This document shows, in pieces, positions 36,578-47,122 of a stretch of DNA of 64,000 nt; positions within the stretch are counted from its first letter, which is position 1, and each line of letters opens with the position of its first letter. Origin of the DNA: Arthrobacter sp. StoSoilB5 (lineage in GTDB: Bacteria > Actinomycetota > Actinomycetes > Actinomycetales > Micrococcaceae); NCBI RefSeq assembly GCF_019977235.1, contig NZ_AP024646.1, positions 3,844,001-3,908,000 on the forward strand, in the 5' to 3' direction. Under the pieces are notes generated by a model, which was not told where the DNA came from, did not search any database, and saw nothing but the letters and a program-made list of their open reading frames with translations. The position numbers and the translations under genes were made by a program.

Positions 36578-38632
36578 CTAGCGCTCTGACCAGCCCGTCG
36601 CGGCGAGGAGCCGCTCCTCGAACATCGGAATCATGCTCTGCACGTAGGTCTTGGTGAGGTGGTTGTCGTCCTTGTAGACGTACACATTCCCAACCACTGC
36701 CGGACACGTGCCCTTTTCACAGATGAAGTCGCTCATGTCCATCAGGTACAACCGATCCACCTTGCCCACGTAATCGTCCAAGGGCGAGGAAGCCGCCAGG
36801 GAATCCTCCAAGGGAGGGTTGCAGTCAGGCGATTCGGGGCCCTTCTTCTGCACGCACTCCGGCATGTTAATGCTGAACCGCGGGTTGTCCCGCACGCCGA
36901 CGACGTCGATTCCTGCATCCGTAAAGGGTTTGATGCCTTCCAAATAGCCAGGCACCTCGGTCTCGAACGGGGCCGTGACGTGGGTCAATGACGCCACGGT
37001 GAACACAGCATCGGGTTTATGTTCCATGACGTAAGCGGCACTTGCCTTGTTGAAGTCGTTGCAGTCGCCAGCACGCTCGGGAGATTCGGCACCGAACCGG
37101 CAATTCCCCTTCAGCAGTGTGACCACTTCCCAACCGTGCTCCTTGGCGATCGGACCGAGGGCGGCCATGTACTGCTGGGCATGCGAATCACCGAGCACCA
37201 CGATCCTCTTGGTCACTACCTCGGGTTCATCATTCTGGAGGCAACCCTGCAGCAACGGATCCGTTGGGACGTTGGCGCCTGTGCACAGCCCGTCGATGTC
37301 AGCCCATTCATCTTTCATGGCGGCCGGTGCGGGAATGATCATTGCCTCAGGCGTCGGTTGCCCCGCGTTCTCAGGCGAAAGTGCTGCAGCACCGGGCGTC
37401 AGTTCCCTGGGCTGGTCGGCTATCGCCACGCTTTCCGCGGAGATGGCACCCTGCCAAGCAGTTACCGGCAGCGCCAGCAACGCACCACAGGAAACAATCA
37501 CGACGACGGCCCGCCAGGACCGGGCGTCCGGCCACTCCCAGCGGCGCATCGGCATCTCGACATACCGTGTGGTGGCGATAGCCAGCACCATGGATACGGC
37601 CATGATGCCCAGGCCCTGCAGGAGGTTGGGGCTCGTGGTGTCCGTGAGGAGCAGGAAGAACACCAGGACAGGCCAATGCCACAAGTACAAGGCGTAGGAA
37701 TTGTTTCCCACCAGGACCAAAGGCTTTGAGCTGAGCACGCGGTCCGCACCCAGGCGGCTGTTGCTCTGGCCGGCGACGATAACCGCCGCTGCCGCGAGGG
37801 TCGGCCACAAGGCCACGAAGCCTGGGAAGGAGCGGTCGACAGTGAGGATCAGCCCACACGAAAGCATGGCGGCCAGACCGGCCCAACCCAGGACTACCCG
37901 AGGCCAGCGTCCCGGTTTGAGGTACGGGAGAGCCAATGCCAGCAGGGACCCCAGCGCGAATTCCCACAGCCTCGCACGGGTATCGAAGTAGGCATACGCC
38001 TGGTTGTGGGCCGTCTGGTCGATGGAATACACCAGCGAAGCCACGAAGACCACGCCGAACGCCACGAACAGCAGCTGCCGGTGGGCCAAGCCCTTGCGCC
38101 CCGGGAACATTTTTGCCAGTTGCGGCTGCAGCAGGGCCACGGCCGCGAAAATCAGCGGCCACAGGATAAACACCTGGCCTTGGACGGACAAGGACCAAAA
38201 GTGCTGCAGAGGACTGGCCCCGGAGTGGTCCTGGGCATAGTAATCAACGGCAGAGTCAGCTAGCTGCCAGTTCTGCCTGTAAAGCAACGAGGCCCACGCC
38301 TCGGCGAGCACGTCCGGCCACCGGCTTTGCGGGACGAAGGCCCACGTGGCGGTCAGGACTGCCAACAAGACAACGACGACGGCGGGCAGCAGCCGCTTGA
38401 ACACGTGGAGCCAATGCCGCAGGAGGCTCAGGGGCTTGTGGTTTTCGAGCTTCCGTGTAAACGACAGGGTAAGCAGGAAAGCCGAGATGAGCAGGAAGAC
38501 GTCGACCCCACCGGATACCCGGCCGAGCCAAATGTGGTACGCAGCCACCATCAGTACAGCCAGGGCGCGCAGGCCCTGGACCTCAGGGCGGAAGCCGCGT
38601 TCCGCAGTCGTCCGTTCCATGTTGTTGCTCAT
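36578..38632 (-). CDS. AT3-SGNH membrane O-acyltransferase (OafA-like), second of a pair
   Basis: A 684-residue two-domain protein. The N-terminal acyltransferase-3 domain (about ten spans, to residue ~400) has the R-x10-H motif in RALAVLMVAAYHIW and GGVDVFLLISAF. The C-terminal extracytoplasmic SGNH domain has block I VVLGDSHAQQYM and the catalytic D-x-x-H in DDNHLTKTYV. Such proteins move acetyl or other acyl groups from cytoplasmic acyl-CoA to wall polymers or surface glycans. The start ATG 38632 overlaps the stop of its upstream paralogue by four bases. The acceptor is unknown. Confidence 0.9.
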   Translation of the reverse strand: MSNNMERTTAERGFRPEVQGLRALAVLMVAAYHIWLGRVSGGVDVFLLISAFLLTLSFTRKLENHKPLSLLRHWLHVFKRLLPAVVVVLLAVLTATWAFVPQSRWPDVLAEAWASLLYRQNWQLADSAVDYYAQDHSGASPLQHFWSLSVQGQVFILWPLIFAAVALLQPQLAKMFPGRKGLAHRQLLFVAFGVVFVASLVYSIDQTAHNQAYAYFDTRARLWEFALGSLLALALPYLKPGRWPRVVLGWAGLAAMLSCGLILTVDRSFPGFVALWPTLAAAAVIVAGQSNSRLGADRVLSSKPLVLVGNNSYALYLWHWPVLVFFLLLTDTTSPNLLQGLGIMAVSMVLAIATTRYVEMPMRRWEWPDARSWRAVVVIVSCGALLALPVTAWQGAISAESVAIADQPRELTPGAAALSPENAGQPTPEAMIIPAPAAMKDEWADIDGLCTGANVPTDPLLQGCLQNDEPEVVTKRIVVLGDSHAQQYMAALGPIAKEHGWEVVTLLKGNCRFGAESPERAGDCNDFNKASAAYVMEHKPDAVFTVASLTHVTAPFETEVPGYLEGIKPFTDAGIDVVGVRDNPRFSINMPECVQKKGPESPDCNPPLEDSLAASSPLDDYVGKVDRLYLMDMSDFICEKGTCPAVVGNVYVYKDDNHLTKTYVQSMIPMFEERLLAATGWSER

Positions 38633-40734
38633 CGCGTCCACCCCGTCGCGGCAAACCACCTTTCGTCGAACATTTCACCCATGCTGGTGACGTAGGTCTT
38701 CGACAGGTGATTATCGTCCAAGTAGACGAACACATTTCCTATGACGCTGGGACACTGGACACCGTCGCACAGGAGATCCGTCATATCCAGGAATGCGGCA
38801 TTGCCGAACTTTCCCTGTACAGCTGCAAAGGGGCTCTCCGCGGCCAGGACGTCATGCTGGTCAGACTTGCACTCGCTGCTGTCCACGCCCTTGGACAGCG
38901 CACATTCGGTGACGTTGTGGTCAAACCGTGGGTTGTCACGGATGGCAACCACCTGGATGCCGAGGTCGTTGAAGTTGGTGACGGTCTGTTCAAAGCCGTA
39001 CACCAACTCCTCATCCGGAGATGACGGGGCCGCCTTGGTGCCCACCATGAACACGGAATCCGGCGTGTGGGCTGCCACGTACTTGGAAGCGGCCGAGTTG
39101 AAATCGTTGCAGTGTTGGTCAGCGTCGGCGTTGTCCGGCATGAAGGGGCATCCGCCCAGCAGGAGAGCCGTGACTTTCCAATGCTCAGCCTCAGCGAGGG
39201 GGCCCAGTGCGGCCAGCCATTGCTGGGCATGGGAATCGCCCAAGACAATGATGCTCTTGGTGGCGTCGTCCCCCACGCCGTTCTGCTGGCAATTCTCCTG
39301 CAGCGACTTGTCCTCCGGCCGGGAATCACCCTCACACGTCCCACCCAGGTGTGCCCAATCCTCAGGTAGCTGCTCTGCCGTAGGCAGCGTCTTGGCATCC
39401 TTGCTGACCTGGTCCACGTACCCGGGAAGGAGTGCATGCGCTCCTGGGTTGTCATTGAACGCCTGCGTTTCGGCGGCCTTCTGGTCCAGATATTGCTTGT
39501 ACTCGAAGCCAAGCAACGGCGTGCACGCCAAGGCCAGGCAAACAGCGATGGAAATGGCTGCGCGGCGGCGTTTCACTTCGGGCCACTTCCACTCCCGGAA
39601 GGGCTTCTCCACGTACTTGGTAGTCAGGAACGCCAGGACCAGTGCCAACGCCACGATGGCGGTGCCGGAAAGCCAGCCGGCATGGTCCTTGCCACTCCAG
39701 GCCAAGGCGATGACCAGAATGGGCCAGTGCCAGAGATAGAGGGCATAGGAGTTATCGCCAAGCCTGACCAGGAATTTGGAGCTCAGGATACGATCCACTC
39801 CGAAGCGGCTACCGGTCTGACCCGCAGCGATCACAGCAACCGCAGCCAGAGTGGGCCAGAGCGCTACAAAGCCAGGAAACGCCGTCTGGACCTGCAGCAG
39901 AATGCCGCAGCTGAGCATGGCAGCCACGCCGATCCACCCCATCACCACACGGACGGGTTTGGAAAAGTCCAGGGCAGGCAGGATCAAGGCAACAAGGGTT
40001 CCGAGTGCAAACTCCCAAAGCCGGGCAAAGGTGTCGAAGTAGGCCACCGCCTGGTTGTTGGCCGTAAAAATAGTGGAGTACGTCAGGGACACGACGAAGA
40101 TCAGCGCAAATACGTAAGCGAGCGAGGCCCGGTATCGGAGATCGAATTTGCGGCAGATGACCGCTATCACGGCGAAGATCACTGGCCAGAGAATGAAGAC
40201 CTGGCCCTGGATGGAAAGCGACCAGAAGTGCTGCACGGGACTGGCGAGGCTGTGGTCGGTGGCGTAGTAGTTGACCGCCAGGGTCTGCAGGAGCCAATTC
40301 TCGTAGTAGAACAGTGAAGCCCAGGCCTGGTGGACCACTTCCACCCAGCGGGTGGGAGGCAGGAAAGCAAAGGTGGCAGCCAGTGTTCCCAGGAGGACAA
40401 CAACCACTGCGGGCAGCAGGCGCCTGAACAGGTGCAGCCAATGCCGCAACAAGTCCATCGGGCGCCGCTGTTTGAAGCGGCTCGTGAACTGGAGCGTCAT
40501 GAGGAATGCCGAGATCAGCAGGAAGACATCCACCCCGCCTGATACCCGCCCAATCCAGATGTGGTAGCTCACCACCATGAGGACAGCGAGCGAGCGGAGG
40601 CCCTGGATTTCGGGTCGGAAAGTGGACTTTACAACGGGACCGGTAGCCCGCCTGTTGGGACGGGCGGGCGGTCGGATCGTTGATGTAGTCACGTTAGGCA
40701 GTTCCTCAAGGCTATTGCACAAAGCATCCATCAT
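38629..40734 (-). CDS. AT3-SGNH membrane O-acyltransferase (OafA-like), first of a pair
   Basis: A 701-residue paralogue of the next gene downstream. The AT3 domain has RSLAVLMVVSYHIWIGRVSG, and the SGNH domain has IIVLGDSHAQQWLAALG and the C-terminal LDDNHLSKTYV. Several cysteines in the linker (GGTCEGD, ENCQQNG) are shared with the paralogue and suggest disulphides outside the cell. The two proteins are close in sequence throughout, pointing to a tandem duplication, yet each keeps a full catalytic set. The start is ATG 40734 or ATG 40731. No polysaccharide cluster lies beside them. Confidence 0.9.
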   Translation of the reverse strand: MMDALCNSLEELPNVTTSTIRPPARPNRRATGPVVKSTFRPEIQGLRSLAVLMVVSYHIWIGRVSGGVDVFLLISAFLMTLQFTSRFKQRRPMDLLRHWLHLFRRLLPAVVVVLLGTLAATFAFLPPTRWVEVVHQAWASLFYYENWLLQTLAVNYYATDHSLASPVQHFWSLSIQGQVFILWPVIFAVIAVICRKFDLRYRASLAYVFALIFVVSLTYSTIFTANNQAVAYFDTFARLWEFALGTLVALILPALDFSKPVRVVMGWIGVAAMLSCGILLQVQTAFPGFVALWPTLAAVAVIAAGQTGSRFGVDRILSSKFLVRLGDNSYALYLWHWPILVIALAWSGKDHAGWLSGTAIVALALVLAFLTTKYVEKPFREWKWPEVKRRRAAISIAVCLALACTPLLGFEYKQYLDQKAAETQAFNDNPGAHALLPGYVDQVSKDAKTLPTAEQLPEDWAHLGGTCEGDSRPEDKSLQENCQQNGVGDDATKSIIVLGDSHAQQWLAALGPLAEAEHWKVTALLLGGCPFMPDNADADQHCNDFNSAASKYVAAHTPDSVFMVGTKAAPSSPDEELVYGFEQTVTNFNDLGIQVVAIRDNPRFDHNVTECALSKGVDSSECKSDQHDVLAAESPFAAVQGKFGNAAFLDMTDLLCDGVQCPSVIGNVFVYLDDNHLSKTYVTSMGEMFDERWFAATGWTR

Positions 40735-40878
40735 ACGCCGTTCCGGGCGCCCGCCCCAGTCGGGCCAGCCTGTGGAACCGCCTTACGAGTGTCCATTAGC
40801 TCAGGTTGGACTATGCATTTGCAAAGATGAAACTGTGCGTGGCCTGTGCTCGGGCAGGTCTGTTTGAACCCCGGGGAA

Positions 40879-41988
40879 CTAGGCCAAAGCCGGGCGAGGC
40901 TCTGCTGCCAGCGGCTGTTCCGCTGTGATCCGCTGTGCCAAATAGCGGGCATCGCGGCCCACTCCGGGAAGTGTTGCCGAGACTGCCGCGAACAGAAACT
41001 CCTGGCCGATGAAGTAGAGTCCGGGCACAGATTCCACCACTCCCCTCTTGTGGGCCGGAGCTCCATCCCCGTCCTGGTACGGGAGCTTCAGCCACGAGTA
41101 GTCCTCGCGGTATCCGGTACACCAAATAACGTTCGCGACGTCCAATGGCCGGCCCTCTTCAAGCACCGGTTTGCCTTGCTTTACCCCGGCTATCCTTGGC
41201 AGCAGTTCCACCTTCGCGCCACGCAGTTCCTTGGTGCGCGTCCGGATCAAAGGTGCCGCCATGGTCTTGAATGCCGGCGCCACCTTCCGGCCAACCGGAG
41301 TGTTCAGCGTCAGGACGTGCAGTCCTGCGAAACGGACCACAGGCAGGACAAACCGGGCTGCAGCGCGTCCATGGCGAACAGGAAGTTCCCCACTGGCTTT
41401 GCCCGCCAGCAACGTGGTGTGTGTCCTGCTGGCCTCAAGGGCAATCTCCGCGCCGGAATTGCCGAGTCCTACGACGAGGACCGGCCCTGGTTGGAGTTGT
41501 CCGGGATTCTTGTAGTCCTGTGAGTGAAGCTGGACGGTGCCCGGATCCAGCTCATTGGCGAATGCCGGCTGCTTGGGAACGCGATATCCACCGGTAGCTA
41601 CCACTACGTTGCTGGCAGTCCAGGACCGATCGCCAGAGCTCACAAGGAAACGGCCGCCATGCTCCCGCACCTCGTCAACACGGACTCCGTGAACCAGGGG
41701 AAGACTGAAGCGCCGTGCATATTTTTCAAGGTAGTCCGCCAACTCATCCTTGCTGGGAAACGCCAAGGGGTCTCCCGGAAAAGGTGCGCCCGGCAAACCG
41801 TCATACTTGGCCGGCGTAAAGAGCCGAAGCGAATCCCACCGTTGGCGCCACGCATCGCCAGTCCTCGCATTCTCGTCAAGGATGACAAAGTTGTGGTGCC
41901 GTTGGGCCAGCCAATAGCCGAGGGCCAAGCCGGCTTGGCCGCCGCCCACGATGACGGTATCGAACTGTGGGTCGCTCTCTTTCTTCAT
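40879..41988 (-). CDS. Flavin-containing monooxygenase-like protein
   Basis: A 369-residue FAD- and NAD(P)H-dependent oxidoreductase. The FAD motif at the N-terminus is VIVGGGQAGLALGYWLAQR, and the NADPH motif mid-protein is VLVVGLGNSGAEIALEAS, with the conserved VATGGYRVPKQP and CTGYREDYSW. This layout matches class B monooxygenases of the FMO/YUCCA branch, which hydroxylate or decarboxylate small amines and indole compounds. The substrate is unknown. ATG 41988 has AGGA upstream, and an in-frame extension to 42027 lies in the leader. It follows a SemiSWEET-like gene by 35 bases. Confidence 0.85.
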   Translation of the reverse strand: MKKESDPQFDTVIVGGGQAGLALGYWLAQRHHNFVILDENARTGDAWRQRWDSLRLFTPAKYDGLPGAPFPGDPLAFPSKDELADYLEKYARRFSLPLVHGVRVDEVREHGGRFLVSSGDRSWTASNVVVATGGYRVPKQPAFANELDPGTVQLHSQDYKNPGQLQPGPVLVVGLGNSGAEIALEASRTHTTLLAGKASGELPVRHGRAAARFVLPVVRFAGLHVLTLNTPVGRKVAPAFKTMAAPLIRTRTKELRGAKVELLPRIAGVKQGKPVLEEGRPLDVANVIWCTGYREDYSWLKLPYQDGDGAPAHKRGVVESVPGLYFIGQEFLFAAVSATLPGVGRDARYLAQRITAEQPLAAEPRPALA

Positions 41989-42023
41989 GACTGTTCCTGT
42001 CTCGTTATTGATCCAACGCGAAA

Positions 42024-42365
42024 TCACTCGTGGGCGATGGCGGCAGCCGCCATGGGCCTTGGATGATCCCGCGTTGCCGGGGTTTCAGTTGCTGGGGTTT
42101 CAGCGGGAACCTTCCCGTACCGCAGGCACCACACCAACATCAAGGCCGACGTCACCACATAGAAGGAGTGAAGCAGCCACACGGGTCCGGCCGGAAGATC
42201 GAAGACGTAGAAGGAATGCACGGCGTTGGCGATGTTGGTCAGGGTGATGTTGCTCAAACTGTAGGAGGCCAGGTCCTTGGTTCGGACTGCCTTCACCAAC
42301 ATGGGCAGCATGCTGGATGCAAAGAGCACGGTGGATACGGTGCCGGCGAGCAGTGGAATGTTCAT
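42024..42365 (-). CDS. Small SemiSWEET/PQ-loop-like membrane protein
   Basis: A 113-residue protein with three predicted spans (about 5-24, 36-55 and 62-80) and an Ala/Thr/Pro-rich cytoplasmic tail. The end of span 1 reads SSMLPMLVKAVRTKDLASYS, which fits the PQ-loop pattern of SemiSWEET sugar transporters (P, then K-T-K, then S) but with the Q replaced by M. Those work as dimers of three-span units. It is cotranscribed with the monooxygenase gene. The assignment is tentative because spans 2 and 3 are short and the PQ motif is altered. Confidence 0.5.
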   Translation of the reverse strand: MNIPLLAGTVSTVLFASSMLPMLVKAVRTKDLASYSLSNITLTNIANAVHSFYVFDLPAGPVWLLHSFYVVTSALMLVWCLRYGKVPAETPATETPATRDHPRPMAAAAIAHE

Positions 42366-42455
42366 AAGCCCAAGCTATGAGTCCGGTGCCCTCCGCCGCG
42401 TCGGCCAAATGACGCATTCCGTTGGATGGGGCATGGGTATTAATGCGCATGCCCG

Positions 42456-42537
42456 GGAAGTGATAGAGCATCCAGGGAAAACCCCGCAGGATGTGAGAGA
42501 ACATCGGGAGAAAAGCTGTGGGATGTGAGAGAACATC
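42456..42537. repeat. 32-bp tandem repeats, array A (3 copies) downstream of the LuxR gene
   Basis: The core GTGAGAGAAC (GTGATAGAGC in the degenerate first copy) occurs at 42460, 42493 and 42525, spaced 33 and 32 bp. Copy 3 touches the stop codon of the LuxR-type gene (42536-42538). In the direction of that gene's transcription the core reads TCTCTCACATCC. Arrays B and C near 62.4 kb carry the same core, period and orientation relative to the upstream gene. Confidence 0.9.
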
Positions 42538-44191
42538 ACTTGATCAAATGGTGTTCGAAGGCATATTTGGTCGCAGCGACCCTGGATGGCAGGGCGAGTT
42601 TGTTGAGGATGTTGCTGACATGCCGGGCAACGGTCTTTTCGCTGAGGTACAGTTCCCGCGCAATCGACTTGTTGGCTTTTCCGTCAGCTACGAGCCGCAG
42701 GACTTCAAGCTCACGGGCAGTGAGCATGGAACCATCGCCGCCACCGCCCCCGCCGCCACTCACCGTGCCGGCTCCCGCACTGAGCCCGAGCACCTCGGTC
42801 ATGGCCGGCACTGCTTCGAGTTCAGCGAACTCGGCTGTGGCGGCTTCGAATTCCATGTCTGCAGAGTCGGGATCGCCCAACCCGACGCAGGCACGACCAG
42901 CCAACACCCGGCACCGGGCGGCCTCGTACGGAGCCTCAAGGCTGTACCAAAGCCGCCAGGCCTTCCGGGCGGACATCAGTGCGGCCTCGGCACTCCCCTC
43001 GGCCAAGAGAACGCTGGCTTCGGCCTGCGCTGATAGCGCCCGTTCCAAGGGGCGGCTGGCTTCGTGGAGCGGCGCTGCGAGTTCATCCGCCGCCGCCCTG
43101 GCTGCGACGAGGTCCCCCGCGGCAAGCTCCACCTGGACCACGGCCGGAAGCAGCCTGCACCGGTTGGCCGGATCCGCTCCGGACATTGCACGGTGCAACA
43201 TGGCCTGCGCTTGGGACGTTTTGTTCTGGGCCATGCGTAGAAGCGCAAGGCCGGGCAATGGCTCGTAACCGGTCTCCCCTGCCTTGGCGTAGGCTGCGTC
43301 GGCCTCGTCCAGCCTGCCCCTGAGGCGGAGGACTTCAGCCTGTTGGTACCAAGCTCCCCAGGCCGCTTCCGGATCGCCCCGACGGGAACGGTCCTGGGCG
43401 ATGCGGGCCGCGGCCAAGGCATCGTTCCAGGCGCCATGCAGGATGAACAGCTCTGCGCGGTGCGATTGGCATTGCCCACTGAACATCACCATGTCCGGCC
43501 GGTCCCCGCACCACCGTTCCAAGGCTGCCGTCCATTCCTGGGCGCGGTGGACATCCAAGGCCAGCCTGCAGCTTCCAATCACCGCACAGTAGATGATCCC
43601 GGAAGGTATGGGCGAGACCTCGCCGGCGGTGACGGACAACATCACTTCATCGAGGAGCTGCAATCCCTCGTCCGGTGAGCCGAGGGTAATCGTAGCCGTG
43701 CCCAAGCCCAGCTGGCCCAACGCCATGAGATCCCGGTCGTGGAAACGCTGGCCCACTTCAAAGGCCCGGCCAAACAGCTCGTGGCTGGCCGCGGGGTTTC
43801 CTCCGTACAGTGAACCAAGGGCGGATGGGATGAGGAGGTAGCCCTCCGCTTCTGTGGGCTCTTCCATTTCGGCAATCAGATGCTGGGCGCGTGACATCCA
43901 ACCGGAACTTCGCGCGGGTTCCCCGATGTCCATGAGGAACAGCACCAGCCACGCCGCACAGCGCGCCGCACCGGCCATGTCGCCCAGTGTCAGGAATTCC
44001 TCGTGGGCCCGCGTCAGGTATTTCACTCCGTCATCGTCATGGCCCAGCAGCATTGCCACGGATGCCACCAGTTCCATGTCCCGGGCAGGCAAGCCACCTT
44101 CGGAATCGGCCCGGGCAAGGCAGTCCAGCGCATCGCTCCAGCGATGCTCGGAGAACGCCGAGCGTCCCAGATCCAAGGCTGTGACCGACAT
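42536..44191 (-). CDS. LuxR-family transcriptional regulator with long TPR-like N-terminus
   Basis: A 551-residue protein. The last ~65 residues form a LuxR-type HTH (LTARELEVLRLVADGKANKS, then ARHVSNILNKLALPSRVAAT). The rest is an all-helical, alanine-rich region with the spacing of tetratricopeptide repeats, as in the MalT-like and LAL regulators, but without a recognisable ATPase domain. A Gly-rich linker ([11 protein letters not shown]) separates the two parts. The start is taken at ATG 44191, and an upstream ATG at 44200 is possible. The stop is joined to repeat array A. Targets are unknown. Confidence 0.85.
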   Translation of the reverse strand: MSVTALDLGRSAFSEHRWSDALDCLARADSEGGLPARDMELVASVAMLLGHDDDGVKYLTRAHEEFLTLGDMAGAARCAAWLVLFLMDIGEPARSSGWMSRAQHLIAEMEEPTEAEGYLLIPSALGSLYGGNPAASHELFGRAFEVGQRFHDRDLMALGQLGLGTATITLGSPDEGLQLLDEVMLSVTAGEVSPIPSGIIYCAVIGSCRLALDVHRAQEWTAALERWCGDRPDMVMFSGQCQSHRAELFILHGAWNDALAAARIAQDRSRRGDPEAAWGAWYQQAEVLRLRGRLDEADAAYAKAGETGYEPLPGLALLRMAQNKTSQAQAMLHRAMSGADPANRCRLLPAVVQVELAAGDLVAARAAADELAAPLHEASRPLERALSAQAEASVLLAEGSAEAALMSARKAWRLWYSLEAPYEAARCRVLAGRACVGLGDPDSADMEFEAATAEFAELEAVPAMTEVLGLSAGAGTVSGGGGGGGDGSMLTARELEVLRLVADGKANKSIARELYLSEKTVARHVSNILNKLALPSRVAATKYAFEHHLIK

Positions 44192-44391
44192 AGTGAACAC
44201 TCATTCCGCGACCGGGAGCTACCCGGTTGGCGCACCCAAGCCGCCGTATTAGCGTCAGGGTACCGCCGCCGTCGTAAGTCCCACAATAGGTCCCCGCGTC
44301 CGAGAGGAACCGTGCGGGTTCCTGACCTTCCTTGGTTCGCAGACCCCTGTTTTCACCCTCTTTGGGTTGCGTGGGGCGTGTTCAGGGCAGA

Positions 44392-44429
44392 AAAAAGCCC
44401 TGGCCACGCGAAGGTGACCAGGGCTTTTT
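44392..44429 (-). terminator. Terminator downstream of groEL
   Basis: AAAAAGCCCTGG (44392-44403) and CCAGGGCTTTTT (44418-44429) form a 12-bp stem, extended by CCAC/GTGA partial pairing. On the minus strand the stem ends in a run of six T. It starts 12 bases after the groEL stop. Confidence 0.9.
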
Positions 44430-44440
44430 CGAACAGGCGA

Positions 44441-46066
<1,626 letters not shown>

Positions 46067-46138
46067 TCAAGACAGAAAACCCGCACCGCAGAAGGTCGGA
46101 ATGATTCCAACGCGGCTGCGGTGCGGGGCTCCAGGAAG

Positions 46139-46435
46139 TTACTTTACGACGATCGCAAGGACGTCGCGGGCGGACAGAACGAGGTACTCGTTGCCGCCGG
46201 TCTTGACTTCGGTTCCACCGTACTTGGAGTAGATAACGACGTCGCCAACAGCTACGTCAACCGGCACGCGGTTGCCGTTGTCATCGAAGCGGCCGGGGCC
46301 GATTGCAACAACTTCGCCTTCCTGCGGCTTCTCCTGTGCGGAGTCCGGAATTACCAGGCCGGAAGCCGTGGTCTGCTCTGCTTCGAGCGGGCGAACAACA
46401 ATACGATCCTCAAGAGGCTTAATCGAGACCGACAC
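46139..46435 (-). CDS. groES: 10-kDa co-chaperonin GroES
   Basis: A 98-residue GroES that caps the GroEL chamber. The mobile-loop region [15 protein letters not shown] stretch reads [19 protein letters not shown], and the C-terminal [14 protein letters not shown] is typical. GTG 46435 follows AAGGAGAG with good spacing; an upstream in-frame ATG at 46465 would place the ribosome site inside the gene and is rejected. Two CIRCE operators lie about 100-170 bases upstream. Confidence 0.96.
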   Translation of the reverse strand: MSVSIKPLEDRIVVRPLEAEQTTASGLVIPDSAQEKPQEGEVVAIGPGRFDDNGNRVPVDVAVGDVVIYSKYGGTEVKTGGNEYLVLSARDVLAIVVK

Positions 46436-46530
46436 TCGGACTCTCCTTTTCATGAGCTGATTCATGGACTAAGAACTAGGGTGCCGTGGCGTGCAACCGT
46501 CGTCGCGGTGCCGGTGGACGCCTGGCGTGA

Positions 46531-46557
46531 TTAGCACCCTCCGAGGGAGAGTGCTAA
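46531..46557 (-). promoter_or_regulatory. CIRCE element 1 (HrcA operator) of the groESL operon
   Basis: TTAGCACCC (46531-46539), nine bases, GAGTGCTAA (46549-46557). It matches the CIRCE arms with one difference. On the minus strand it lies just downstream of the predicted -10 box, where HrcA binding would block transcription. Confidence 0.92.
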
Positions 46558-46561
46558 CAAG

Positions 46562-46590
46562 ACTCTATGTAAGCGTTAGCACTCGGTCAA
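46562..46590 (-). promoter_or_regulatory. groESL promoter (-35 and -10 boxes)
   Basis: On the minus strand, TTGACC (46590-46585) and TAGAGT (46567-46562) are separated by 17 bases. The -35 box lies within the spacer of CIRCE 2, and CIRCE 1 begins within five bases of the -10 box, so HrcA at either site would cover the promoter. Confidence 0.75.
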
Positions 46591-46602
46591 GGTGAGTGCC
46601 AG
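46576..46602 (-). promoter_or_regulatory. CIRCE element 2 (HrcA operator) of the groESL operon
   Basis: TTAGCACTC (46576-46584), nine bases, GAGTGCCAG (46594-46602). The left arm is perfect and the right arm has two changes. It overlaps the -35 box of the promoter. Two CIRCE boxes upstream of groESL are usual in actinobacteria. Confidence 0.9.
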
Positions 46603-46626
46603 AATTTCGTCGTTGGTGAACTCCCG

Positions 46627-47055
46627 TTACCGCCCGGTGAGGTCATCGAGATCGTAGTCTTCGCCGTCGTCGTCTTCATCCACAGCCGCAGATCCGCGAT
46701 TCACATACAGGACGACGGCGGCCGCGAGGGCAACGACGCCGGAGATCACCAAGGCGATGATCCCGCCAATGCGGGCCCCGCTGTACAGCTCCCGTATATC
46801 GCGGGCTTCGTCAGTAGCGTCATTCACGCTCTTGCCCGTCACGGAGTAGGCCGCCGCGTTGAATGAATCCAAGGCGAAGATGACGATCAGTAGGGCAACG
46901 CAGATGACAACGATCACGGCGCCCACGATCAAGGCAGGACGGGCGTATGCCACGAGGGAACGGCCGGAGGAATGCTCTGCGGCTCCTGGGGCAGGGGAAT
47001 GGTTCCCACCCGGGTTGTTCGTGTCGGAGGGCTGCGGAGCTGCGTTGTCTTCCAT
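46627..47055 (-). CDS. Hypothetical membrane protein, two predicted spans
   Basis: A 142-residue protein I do not recognise. A polar Pro/Asn-rich N-terminus (1-35) precedes two predicted spans (about 40-65 and 97-118), joined by a 30-residue extracytoplasmic loop (SFNAAAYSVTGKSVNDATDE). The C-terminal 20 residues are very acidic (VDEDDDGEDYDLDDLTGR). It is divergent from the methyltransferase gene and on the same strand as groES but upstream of it, beyond the groES promoter. Function unknown. Confidence 0.7.
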   Translation of the reverse strand: MEDNAAPQPSDTNNPGGNHSPAPGAAEHSSGRSLVAYARPALIVGAVIVVICVALLIVIFALDSFNAAAYSVTGKSVNDATDEARDIRELYSGARIGGIIALVISGVVALAAAVVLYVNRGSAAVDEDDDGEDYDLDDLTGR

Positions 47056-47122
47056 GAAAACAACCCTATCGGGCTGGTTCCGAACTCACGGCGTCAAGGC
47101 GCGCGCCATTAGGCTTGATCCC

